Source: Bacteroidales bacterium UBA6346
GTDB lineage: Bacteria; Bacteroidota; Bacteroidia; Bacteroidales; UBA932
Length of the DNA stretch: 5,798 bases
NCBI GenBank assembly: GCA_002438905.1
Contig: DJSA01000054.1
Location: 1-5,798, forward strand
Reading direction: 5' to 3'
This document shows, one piece after another, positions 1 to 4,857 of the stretch; position 1 is the stretch's first letter; every line of letters starts with the position of its first letter. The notes beneath the pieces are model-generated. The model searched no databases, was not told the DNA's origin, and was given only the letters and a program-made list of their open reading frames with translations. The position numbers and the translations under genes were made by a program.

Positions 1-58
1 AATCTATGTTATTATCTACATTTTATAAATTTAACGAACTATTGATTTTACTAAAACA

Positions 59-292
59 GTGACAATCGTTGAAATTTTGTCTGGCCTTATCGTGCAGAAC
101 GGGCAGCAGACATTGATGATCAAGGTCTCGGATGGGCACCGTTCTGTTGATTTGACTCTCGTCAGTACAGGGCAGACGGTGTCGGCTCACTATGGGAAGG
201 GCGGTATGTGCACGGTTTCTTGTGACCCGGATCTTTCGAAGCTGAAGGTAGGTGATTCAATTGAATTGGGAGTGGCTGTTCCGAATGACTAA
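59..292 (+). CDS. Small hypothetical protein (77 aa, GTG start)
   Basis: I do not recognise this protein. Its 77 residues are rich in V, S, T and G, with alternating hydrophobic and polar positions (for example IVQNGQQTLMIKVSDG and GDSIELGVAV), which suggests an all-beta fold. There is no signal peptide or membrane segment, so a cytoplasmic location is likely. The frame is open only from base 35, after a TAA at 32-34, and contains no ATG before the first conserved-looking residues. GTG at 59 is therefore the best start; ATT at 41 is the only obvious alternative. The stop lies 10 bp before the lipoprotein start, and the coding signal ends exactly where the next gene begins, which supports a real gene in the same transcript. 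The A/T-rich stretch before it (TAAATTTA at 26-33) matches seven of eight bases of the Bacteroidota -7 element, but any -33 partner would fall near the window edge and I see none. Confidence 0.55.
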   Translation: MTIVEILSGLIVQNGQQTLMIKVSDGHRSVDLTLVSTGQTVSAHYGKGGMCTVSCDPDLSKLKVGDSIELGVAVPND

Positions 293-302
293 AATTTGGA
301 GT

Positions 303-2351
303 ATGAAAAGATTGGTATTATCAGCAATATTGATTGCAGCCATTGCGGTTCAGTCATGTGTCGACACCGCGCGCATAGACGAATTGGATTCCAGAATAAC
401 GAAATTGGAGTCCCTTAGCTACATTGACGCTGCCCAGGACACGGACGGCCGCTGGTATTGGACATTGAATGGCAGTTGGTTGTATGTCAACGGAGCCAAA
501 GTTCCTGTGGCGGTTGGTGATGGAGTGACTCCGAAGATGAAGATTGAGAACGGAATGTGGTATGTCTCTTATGACAACGGAGCCACTTGGACCGAAGCAG
601 GCAAGGCAAAAGGCGATGATGCTGGCATTGTGTCTATCACAGAAGAAGGTGGCTATATACATTTCGGCATGGCCGATGGAACTGTAGTCACGGTTGCCAA
701 ACGTCTTCCGCTTACAATTTCGTTCGACAGTGAAGACGTCGCTATAACAACTGGCGGTGCGAGTAAGGCGATAGGCTACACTTTGTCCGGAGCTTCTGAA
801 AAGGTCGTGGTCAAGACCATCGTGCAGGACGGATGGAAAGCAAAGGTCGCTCAAAAATCAGCAGCGGCAGGAACCATTGAAATCACTGCTCCTGACCCAT
901 TGGTTGAGAGCGAGGTGCTTGTCTTTGTAAGTGACGGCGGGCAGACGGTGTTGGCTGCGATAAACTGCGTAAAGGCGACGGTTGTCATTTCGCAGGAAAA
1001 GTATGACGTGTCTGCCGCAGGAGGCAATATAGAAGTCGCTACACAGACAAATACCGGTTTCAACGTATTGATTCCAGATGAGGCAAAGTCGTGGCTCAGC
1101 TATGTTCTGACAAAGGCGATGACTGCAAAGACTTTATGTCTCGTGGCTACAGAGAACGACAAGGACTACGGCCGAAGTGCGGTTGTGGCTCTTACTGATG
1201 ATGCAGGCAATGTAATCAGTAGTTTTGTTGTTCTGCAGTCCGGCAATATGGAAGGTCTTATTTCTGTTCACTGTAACAAAGAAGGCGAACTTCATTCAGT
1301 ACTTGAACCATACACGAAAATTACCAAACTGAAAATTTCCGGGGTTCTCAACGATGTTGACTTTCTTTATATCTATCGCTTGTCATCATTGAGGTATCTT
1401 GATATTTCAGATGTTGATATATCAGCTCTACCGAATGATAGTTTCAAAAACTCAACTAATGTGACGACAATCATTCTTCCAAAGACGTTGGTAGTTATTC
1501 CTAAGGAGTGCTTTTACAACAGCCGTATTTCTGGAGAACTTGTCATCCCGGCGTCTTGTCAAAGTATAAAAGACGAAGCGTTCCGTAATTGCACGTCTCT
1601 TGAACATGTCACATTTGAGTCGGGTTCTCGGTTAGGGTATATAGGGTATGGGGCATTTGGACGTTGCAATTTGATATCAATTACAATCCCGGCTTCTTGC
1701 AAGGCAATAGGATCTGCGTTTTACGGCGGATCTCTTAAGAGTGTGTCTTTCGAATCCGGTTCGCAGTTAAAGAGCCTCGACTCTACGTTTTCGGGTTGCA
1801 ATGATCTGAAGTCGATAGTCATCCCGGCGTCTTGTGAAACACTCGAGAATGCATTCTATGATTGCAAAGACTTGGAGGATGTGATTTTTGAGCCTGGGTC
1901 GAAATTGCTGGCTATCAAAAACGGTTATTCGACAGGCGCATTTGAGGGCTGTATCTCATTAAAATCAATCGCTATTCCTGCATCTTGTGAAGAGATATCA
2001 TATAATTCATTTCAAGATTGCACATCATTGGCATCGGTTGAATTTTCCCCCGATTGCCCATTGACAGCGTTGGGCAATCGGGCTTTCAATAGATGTAGAT
2101 CCTTGAAATCAATCAAAATCCCAGCTTCTGTTAAAACTTTGGGAACAGAATGTTTTAATGGTTGCACCGCTCTTACAGATTTGTTTTTTGAAGAGAATTC
2201 GCAGTTGTCCGATATAGGTGAATCTGCCTTCTCATACTGTGGACTTCGCAACATTAATATGCAAAATTGCTCGAAGCTGGCAAATATCAGAGATGAGGCA
2301 TTCACAAGTGGTTGGGGGGGCCTAAGAAACAAATTGGACTTGTGCAGATAG
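303..2351 (+). CDS. BspA-like leucine-rich-repeat surface lipoprotein, frame broken near the 3' end
   Basis: The product begins with a lipoprotein signal peptide: Lys-Arg, a hydrophobic core, then V-Q-S-C with lipidated Cys19. It should be anchored in the outer membrane, possibly surface exposed. Residues 24-38 form a short heptad segment (I25, L28, I32, L35), followed by a DUF4988-like region at about 50-136 (WYWTLNG, GVTPK, WYVSYDNGATW, ADGTVVTV). A beta-sandwich follows (about 137-226), then a BACON-type domain (about 227-314, ending VVLQSG), then BspA/LRR_5 repeats from about 320. The repeats alternate IPAS-C/V..I...AF..C.SL with V.FE.GS.L..I; such domains usually bind proteins or glycans. 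ATG 303 gives a compact signal peptide. ATG 285, which overlaps the previous stop codon, is an in-frame alternative adding six residues. This frame gives 682 residues and ends ten codons after the G-run, in sequence unlike the family; the expected end lies in the -1 frame (2321-2500). A restored product would be about 732 residues. Domain calls are by pattern, not search. Confidence 0.88.
   Translation: MKRLVLSAILIAAIAVQSCVDTARIDELDSRITKLESLSYIDAAQDTDGRWYWTLNGSWLYVNGAKVPVAVGDGVTPKMKIENGMWYVSYDNGATWTEAGKAKGDDAGIVSITEEGGYIHFGMADGTVVTVAKRLPLTISFDSEDVAITTGGASKAIGYTLSGASEKVVVKTIVQDGWKAKVAQKSAAAGTIEITAPDPLVESEVLVFVSDGGQTVLAAINCVKATVVISQEKYDVSAAGGNIEVATQTNTGFNVLIPDEAKSWLSYVLTKAMTAKTLCLVATENDKDYGRSAVVALTDDAGNVISSFVVLQSGNMEGLISVHCNKEGELHSVLEPYTKITKLKISGVLNDVDFLYIYRLSSLRYLDISDVDISALPNDSFKNSTNVTTIILPKTLVVIPKECFYNSRISGELVIPASCQSIKDEAFRNCTSLEHVTFESGSRLGYIGYGAFGRCNLISITIPASCKAIGSAFYGGSLKSVSFESGSQLKSLDSTFSGCNDLKSIVIPASCETLENAFYDCKDLEDVIFEPGSKLLAIKNGYSTGAFEGCISLKSIAIPASCEEISYNSFQDCTSLASVEFSPDCPLTALGNRAFNRCRSLKSIKIPASVKTLGTECFNGCTALTDLFFEENSQLSDIGESAFSYCGLRNINMQNCSKLANIRDEAFTSGWGGLRNKLDLCR
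1542..1835 (+). repeat. 18-bp direct repeat between LRR units
   Basis: The same 18 bases, GTCATCCCGGCGTCTTGT, occur at 1542-1559 and 1818-1835 and encode V-I-P-A-S-C in two LRR units. A diverged copy (atcccggcttcttgc) lies near 1687. The repeats are much more alike in DNA here than elsewhere in the array, which suggests recent duplication or gene conversion between units. Recombination between the two exact copies would delete 276 bp (92 codons) in frame. Confidence 0.7.
2049..2082. repeat. 12-bp perfect inverted repeat inside the lipoprotein gene
   Basis: CCCGATTGCCCA at 2049-2060 is followed, after a 10-base loop, by its exact complement TGGGCAATCGGG at 2071-2082. The mRNA could form a stable G/C-rich hairpin within the LRR-coding part (around S-P-D-C-P-L-T-A-L-G-N-R). 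The 3' arm is followed by CTTTC and not by a clear U-tract, so it does not look like a standard terminator. Its role, if any, is unknown. Confidence 0.6.
2314..2320 (+). other. Seven-G homopolymer at the lipoprotein frameshift (slippery heptamer)
   Basis: Bases 2314-2320 are all G. In the lipoprotein frame the codons are TGG-GGG-GGC, so 2315-2321 reads G-GGG-GGC, which fits the X-XXY-YYZ form of a -1 slippery heptamer. After a -1 slip the next codon is CCT at 2321 and the reading continues to 2500 with a good family C-terminus. A tract of 8 or 5 G in the DNA would give the same result without slippage. Sequencing error, phase variation, transcriptional slippage and programmed frameshifting all remain possible. 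Confidence 0.7.
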
Positions 2352-2500
2352 GTGCGGTTATTCCTCCTAAACTTGGAGATAAGGTCTTTGAGAACTCGTT
2401 AAGCGATTTCTCTATCTTGAAAGTTCCTGCCGGCTCCGAATCCGCATATAAAAATGATTGGGACTGGGATGATTTCTCTTCAATAACAGCAATTGACTGA
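2321..2500 (+). pseudogene. Displaced C-terminal end of the LRR lipoprotein (-1 frame)
   Basis: This 59-codon stretch plus its TGA stop is not a separate gene as far as I can tell. It starts where the lipoprotein frame breaks and has the features typical of BspA/LRR_5 C-termini in Bacteroidota: a beta-strand and A-V-I-P-P-K-L-G-D-K-V-F, then L-K-V-P-A-G-S-E-S-A-Y-K, a W-rich segment and a final FSSITAID. No ATG precedes it in frame; the only start-like codon is TTG at 2312, inside the G-run region. It therefore depends on a frameshift, or on a longer or shorter G-tract, to be made. I list it as a broken part because the given sequence separates it from its upstream gene. Confidence 0.75.
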
Positions 2501-2528
2501 TAAACAAACATTTATAATAAATTAAAAT

Positions 2529-2903
2529 ATGACACAAGTAAGAAAAATCGCAGACGAGGTCAACAATGGCTTCGCTATCAAGGACTGGGAGAATAAGCTC
2601 CTTGAGAAAATAAGACAGAATTATAGGGATGACATTCCATCGGAGGATACGGTGGCCTGCTATGCTGCGGATCTCATTCAAGACTACCATAATACAATAA
2701 ACAATGGTCGTTTAAGGGCTGATAATCGCGACGTTACCGATAGTGATGTCAGCGATTTCGTGAAAATCGTGATAACCATATTGGTGGGCTATGGGCAATT
2801 GTCCGGGTATGAGAATGCCGATGAGGCCATGGCCAGAATTGAGAAAAAACTTCGTCAGGAGATGGCGGCTAATGCGGCTGCTTCTCAAAAGGATGACGAT
2901 TAA
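2529..2903 (+). CDS. Hypothetical acidic helical protein (124 aa)
   Basis: I do not recognise a family. The 124 residues are mostly charged and helix-forming (WENKLLEKIRQNYRDD, DEAMARIEKKLRQEMAANAAA). A central hydrophobic helix (about residues 76-90, FVKIVITILVGYGQL) is too short and too interrupted to be a confident membrane segment. The tail ends with a run of acidic residues (KDDD). No signal peptide is seen, so a cytoplasmic location is likely. The start ATG at 2529 follows a very A/T-rich leader (TAATAAATTAAAAT), normal for Bacteroidota translation starts. It begins 28 bp after the lipoprotein's displaced stop at 2500 with no terminator or consensus promoter between, so it probably shares that transcript. 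It ends 49 bp before the stem-loop at 2953-2990. Confidence 0.75.
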   Translation: MTQVRKIADEVNNGFAIKDWENKLLEKIRQNYRDDIPSEDTVACYAADLIQDYHNTINNGRLRADNRDVTDSDVSDFVKIVITILVGYGQLSGYENADEAMARIEKKLRQEMAANAAASQKDDD

Positions 2904-2952
2904 CATCCGGAACTGCTATTGATCTGGCGGTCATAATCCAGCATGAATCACT

Positions 2953-2990
2953 ATCCCCATTAGAGGTCTTCGCGAGGCTTCAATGGGGAT
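2953..2990. terminator. Long stem-loop between convergent transcripts
   Basis: ATCCCCATT (2953-2961) pairs perfectly with AATGGGGAT (2982-2990). The stem continues, after one bulged A, through GAGG/CTTC and UCU/AGG (with G-U pairs) to a five-base loop at 2970-2974, about 16 pairs in all. It sits after the 124-residue gene on the + strand and covers the stop codon (2960-2962) of the antitoxin remnant on the - strand. Neither side has a strong U-tract, so it may end transcription inefficiently, be a 3'-end stabiliser, or need Rho. A role for both strands is inferred from position. Confidence 0.55.
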
Positions 2991-3226
2991 TTCGCCTCCT
3001 GTATCTCGGCATTGATTTCATCGAGCGAAAGATCCTGAACACCTGCGGCAGCTGCCTGTTCCCTCAGGCCTAAAAATGCAGCCCACGCGTCCCTGTTAAT
3101 CTGTTCCTTGCCTGACGCCTTGATTTCAAAGGGTATACGTCTTTCGCGCACGACCGTCTTCATGAACATGGTGATTGCATTGGTGTATGTATGTGTTGTA
3201 GTTCTCAAAAAATCTCTCCGTTCCAT
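2960..3226 (-). pseudogene. RelB/DinJ-type antitoxin lacking its N-terminal DNA-binding part
   Basis: The 88-codon frame resembles the C-terminal part of RelB/DinJ antitoxins from about residue 15 on: TNAITMFMKTVV, RERRIPFEI, and near the end LSLDEINAEI (residues 66-75). These antitoxins normally begin with about 35-40 residues forming a ribbon-helix-helix dimer for operator binding. Here that part is missing; the first 13 codons (MERRDFLRTTTHT) are ATPase 3'-end sequence read in another frame plus a TG-rich junction (3184-3201, tgtatgtatgtgttg). The ATG at 3224-3226 lies inside the ATPase gene, giving a 22-bp overlap with the ATPase stop at 3205. No RelE/YafQ/ParE-type toxin follows; the + strand gene begins just beyond. 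I infer a remnant or a recombination chimera. It could still be translated by coupling to the ATPase and bind a toxin encoded elsewhere, since the toxin-binding half is retained. Confidence 0.6.
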
Positions 3227-4350
3227 AGCATTCTGAGAAAATCGGTCGCATAGATAAGTTCCTTGTCTTTTGAGACTCTGGTAATCGGATCTAAGGAAAC
3301 GAGAATCAGTCGGCAGTCCGGGTGTTCTTCCTTGAATGCTTTCAGCCCGGTCTTGTGTTTTGTCTTGACTATTTCACTTGATTTTATTTCAATCGCGACC
3401 TTCGCGTCGCCGATGACGGCATCAACCTCATGGCCGTTGTAAGTGTGCCAATATGAAATGGTCTCCCGTCTTTTGAAGTAACCTCTGTAGGCGATGATTT
3501 CCTGCATGATAAAATGCTCGAATGCGTGGCCGTAATCGTCAGTGCCGCGTTTCAGAGAGTGTCTCCCCATAAGAAAATTAGCGAGTCCCACATCAAAATA
3601 ATAGAATTTGGGAGACTGAACGACTTTCCTTTTGACGACTTTTGTGTATGCTGGTATCTCATAGCCAAGCATTGTGTCTTTCAGTATGTTAAAATAGGAC
3701 TTGACTGTTTTTGCGGAGACTTCACAGTCGGTGGCAATGTTTGAGTAGTTCAGCATTTCACCGTCGGAAATGGCTGCCACTTCCATGAATCGCTCAAATG
3801 AATCTATGTCCTGGACTGCGGCCTCTTCTTGAATTTCCTCCTTTATGTAGATATCAACGTATGCTTCCAGTCTGTCAGTTGCATCCTCAATCATGTAATG
3901 TCGTGGGATCATTCCGTTCTGTACAGCCCGGTCTATTTGAAAATCAGTAACTTCTGGCCATACGAGGGGAAACAATGTCCGTGGTTCCGCTCTCCCTCCA
4001 AGGGTGTTGGCACCAGTGCGTTTCAGTTTTCTTGCACTGGAACCACTGAGTATGAAACGAAGCCCCTTGTTCACCATAAGCCAATGAACAAGATCCAGCA
4101 ACTCCGGAACTTTCTGTATCTCATCGACAATTACCAGTGTCCCCTGCGGTTTTGCCGAAAGAGCTTCTTTGAAAATTTCAGGGTCCCGTTTGAAGCGTTT
4201 TCTCACAGATGGAATCAGAAGATCATAATATTCTGCCTCTGGGAAACGCTCCTTTAGAAGAGTCGATTTCCCGACTTGGCGTGCTCCGAAGAGGAACATT
4301 GCCTCGTCAAGCTGTTGCTCGATGTTGAAGATGCGCTTGTACATATCCAT
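3205..4350 (-). CDS. AAA_14/DUF4143 family ATPase
   Basis: A full-length 381-residue member of the AAA+ ATPase group often annotated AAA_14-DUF4143. Walker A is G22-A-R-Q-V-G-K28-S-T. Walker B is L72-V-I-V-D-E77, followed by I-Q-K-V-P. The sensor-1 strand is F99-I-L-S-G-S-S-A with the typical arginine/lysine after it, and G-G-R-A-E near 118-122 is also usual. Residues about 185-225 look like a winged-helix segment. The C-terminal DUF4143 part carries PD-(D/E)xK-like residues: E278, D310 and E321-I-K323. The family's substrate is generally unknown; members are common and often mobile in Bacteroidota and archaea. The ATG at 4348-4350 is the first in frame and lies about 46 nt below the predicted transcription start, preceded by GGAGGAATAAATTTA (read on its own strand), which includes a GGAGG that is unusual for this phylum. 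Its 3' end overlaps the antitoxin-like frame. Confidence 0.9.
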   Translation of the reverse strand: MDMYKRIFNIEQQLDEAMFLFGARQVGKSTLLKERFPEAEYYDLLIPSVRKRFKRDPEIFKEALSAKPQGTLVIVDEIQKVPELLDLVHWLMVNKGLRFILSGSSARKLKRTGANTLGGRAEPRTLFPLVWPEVTDFQIDRAVQNGMIPRHYMIEDATDRLEAYVDIYIKEEIQEEAAVQDIDSFERFMEVAAISDGEMLNYSNIATDCEVSAKTVKSYFNILKDTMLGYEIPAYTKVVKRKVVQSPKFYYFDVGLANFLMGRHSLKRGTDDYGHAFEHFIMQEIIAYRGYFKRRETISYWHTYNGHEVDAVIGDAKVAIEIKSSEIVKTKHKTGLKAFKEEHPDCRLILVSLDPITRVSKDKELIYATDFLRMLWNGEIF

Positions 4351-4363
4351 TAAATTTATTCCT

Positions 4364-4397
4364 CCGTTCCCGAATTTATCGAGAAAATCGGGAACGG
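4364..4397. promoter_or_regulatory. 10-bp perfect inverted repeat, operator-like or 5'-leader hairpin
   Basis: CCGTTCCCGA (4364-4373) and TCGGGAACGG (4388-4397) are exact complements around a 14-base spacer. The repeat begins about where the ATPase transcript should start and ends 13 bp before its ATG. It could be an operator bound by a dimeric regulator or a hairpin at the 5' end of the mRNA. Antitoxins of toxin-antitoxin loci often bind palindromes in this position, which fits a toxin-antitoxin origin but does not prove it. Confidence 0.65.
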
Positions 4398-4402
4398 TGT
4401 CA

Positions 4403-4433
4403 CAAATTTAATGGTTTTTGCCTAATTTACAAA
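4403..4433 (-). promoter_or_regulatory. Bacteroidota-type promoter of the ATPase gene
   Basis: Read on the - strand, TTTG (4433-4430), 19 bases, then TAAATTTG (4410-4403) match the TTTG-N19-TAnnTTTG pattern of the Bacteroidota primary sigma factor with no mismatch. Both elements sit inside an inverted repeat, CACAAATTT (4401-4409) and AAATTTGTG (4431-4439), and 4429-4438 is itself a 10-bp palindrome (ACAAATTTGT). Transcription should start near 4396-4398 and read through the ATPase and the antitoxin remnant. Confidence 0.75.
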
Positions 4434-4520
4434 TTTGTGGGACGTTGCTCATTTTGCGTTTTTTATATGAGGTCGACATCGGTACGTGGAACTGAGGTTG
4501 AGCGCGTCATTGTTACACAA

Positions 4521-4558
4521 AAAAGGCTCTGGCAATCAGTCGTTTGCCAGAGCCTTTT
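4521..4558 (-). terminator. Rho-independent terminator of the tRNA-Leu transcript
   Basis: AAAAGGCTCTGGCAA (4521-4535) and TTGCCAGAGCCTTTT (4544-4558) are perfect 15-bp arms around an eight-base loop. On the - strand the GGCTCTGGCAA stem is followed by TTTTTT (4524-4519), a strong intrinsic terminator six bases beyond the tRNA 3' end. On the + strand it is followed by TTTT, so it may also stop transcription in that direction. Confidence 0.9.
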
Positions 4559-4564
4559 GTTCTG

Positions 4565-4646
4565 TACCCGGAGCCGGGATCGAACCGGCATGCCTTGCGG
4601 CACTGGTGTTTGAGACCAGCGCGTCTACCGATTCCGCCATCCGGGC
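4565..4646 (-). tRNA. tRNA-Leu(CAA)
   Basis: A class II tRNA of 82 bases decoding UUG. Read on the - strand: acceptor GCCCGGA/TCCGGGT (the first pair is G-U), T8-G9, a D-arm with 3-bp stem GCG/CGC and GG in the loop, anticodon stem CTGGT/ACCAG with loop CTCAAAC (anticodon CAA at 4612-4610), a long variable arm TGCC-GCAA-GGCA, T-arm GCCGG-TTCGATC-CCGGC, and discriminator A73 as usual for leucine. The 3' CCA is not encoded (CAG follows), so it must be added after transcription. It is a single-gene unit with its own promoter (4733-4763) and terminator. Confidence 0.95.
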
Positions 4647-4732
4647 AACTGTGTGCGCGTTGTCAGAGTTCGTGCGCGTGCACCATAACTTTCGTAACTG
4701 CGCGTCGATAGACTCCTTCCGTGAAAGGACTG

Positions 4733-4763
4733 CAAAGGTAGAAAAAACTTGTGATACCGCAAA
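4733..4763 (-). promoter_or_regulatory. Bacteroidota-type promoter of tRNA-Leu
   Basis: On the - strand, TTTG (4763-4760), 19 bases, then TACCTTTG (4740-4733) fit TTTG-N19-TAnnTTTG exactly. The transcript would begin near 4727 and carry a leader of about 80 bases before the mature tRNA 5' end at 4646. The first leader bases can form a small hairpin (TCCTT/AAGGA around 4715-4730). No other gene is seen in the leader. Confidence 0.75.
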
Positions 4764-4808
4764 ATCTGAAATTATATTTGTAAAAGAATAAAACAGAATC
4801 TAAATTTG
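4749..4808 (+). promoter_or_regulatory. Two overlapping Bacteroidota-type promoters for aroB
   Basis: The downstream promoter is TTTG (4777-4780), 20 bases, TAAATTTG (4801-4808), giving a start near 4814 and a leader of about 44 bases to the aroB ATG. A second -7 match, TATATTTG (4773-4780), has TTG (4749-4751) 21 bases upstream; its last four bases are the -33 element of the downstream promoter. The elements also abut the divergent tRNA promoter (4733-4763), so the polymerase sites overlap across the two strands. Which one is used cannot be told from sequence. Confidence 0.65.
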
Positions 4809-4818
4809 TCGGTTGGTT

Positions 4819-4847
4819 TCCGGAAGAAAGGTCGTTGTGTCCGGAAG
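4819..4847 (+). repeat. Two TCCGGAAG direct repeats 21 bp apart in the aroB leader
   Basis: TCCGGAAG occurs at 4819-4826 and again at 4840-4847. Each copy contains the palindrome TCCGGA. The 21-bp period equals two helical turns, as is common for paired protein-binding sites. Alternatively TTCCGG of the first copy and CCGGAA of the second can pair in the mRNA leader 11 bases before the start codon. No regulator is known from this window. Confidence 0.4.
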
Positions 4848-4857
4848 GTATCGACAA

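Noticed and set aside
26..33. TAAATTTA as the -7 box of the first gene
   Set aside because: One mismatch to TAnnTTTG, and no TTTG 19-21 bases upstream within the window; not strong enough to call.
289..298. TAAAATTTG before the lipoprotein start as an internal promoter
   Set aside because: The spacing inside the box is one base too long, and no matching -33 element was found; it is more likely part of the translation start region.
354..854. 166-codon open frame on the - strand
   Set aside because: Antisense shadow of the lipoprotein N-terminal domains, with no promoter or sensible protein features.
3829..4257. 142-codon open frame on the + strand
   Set aside because: Antisense to the ATPase core, including its Walker motifs; no domain is visible.
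4565..4646. tRNA-Leu 3' end as an attachment site for an integrated element
   Set aside because: No copy of the tRNA 3' end and no integrase occur in the window. The left boundary could lie outside, but nothing here supports it.
4486..4791. 101-codon open frame on the + strand
   Set aside because: It runs through the tRNA-Leu terminator, the tRNA gene in antisense and the tRNA promoter, so it is not a credible gene.
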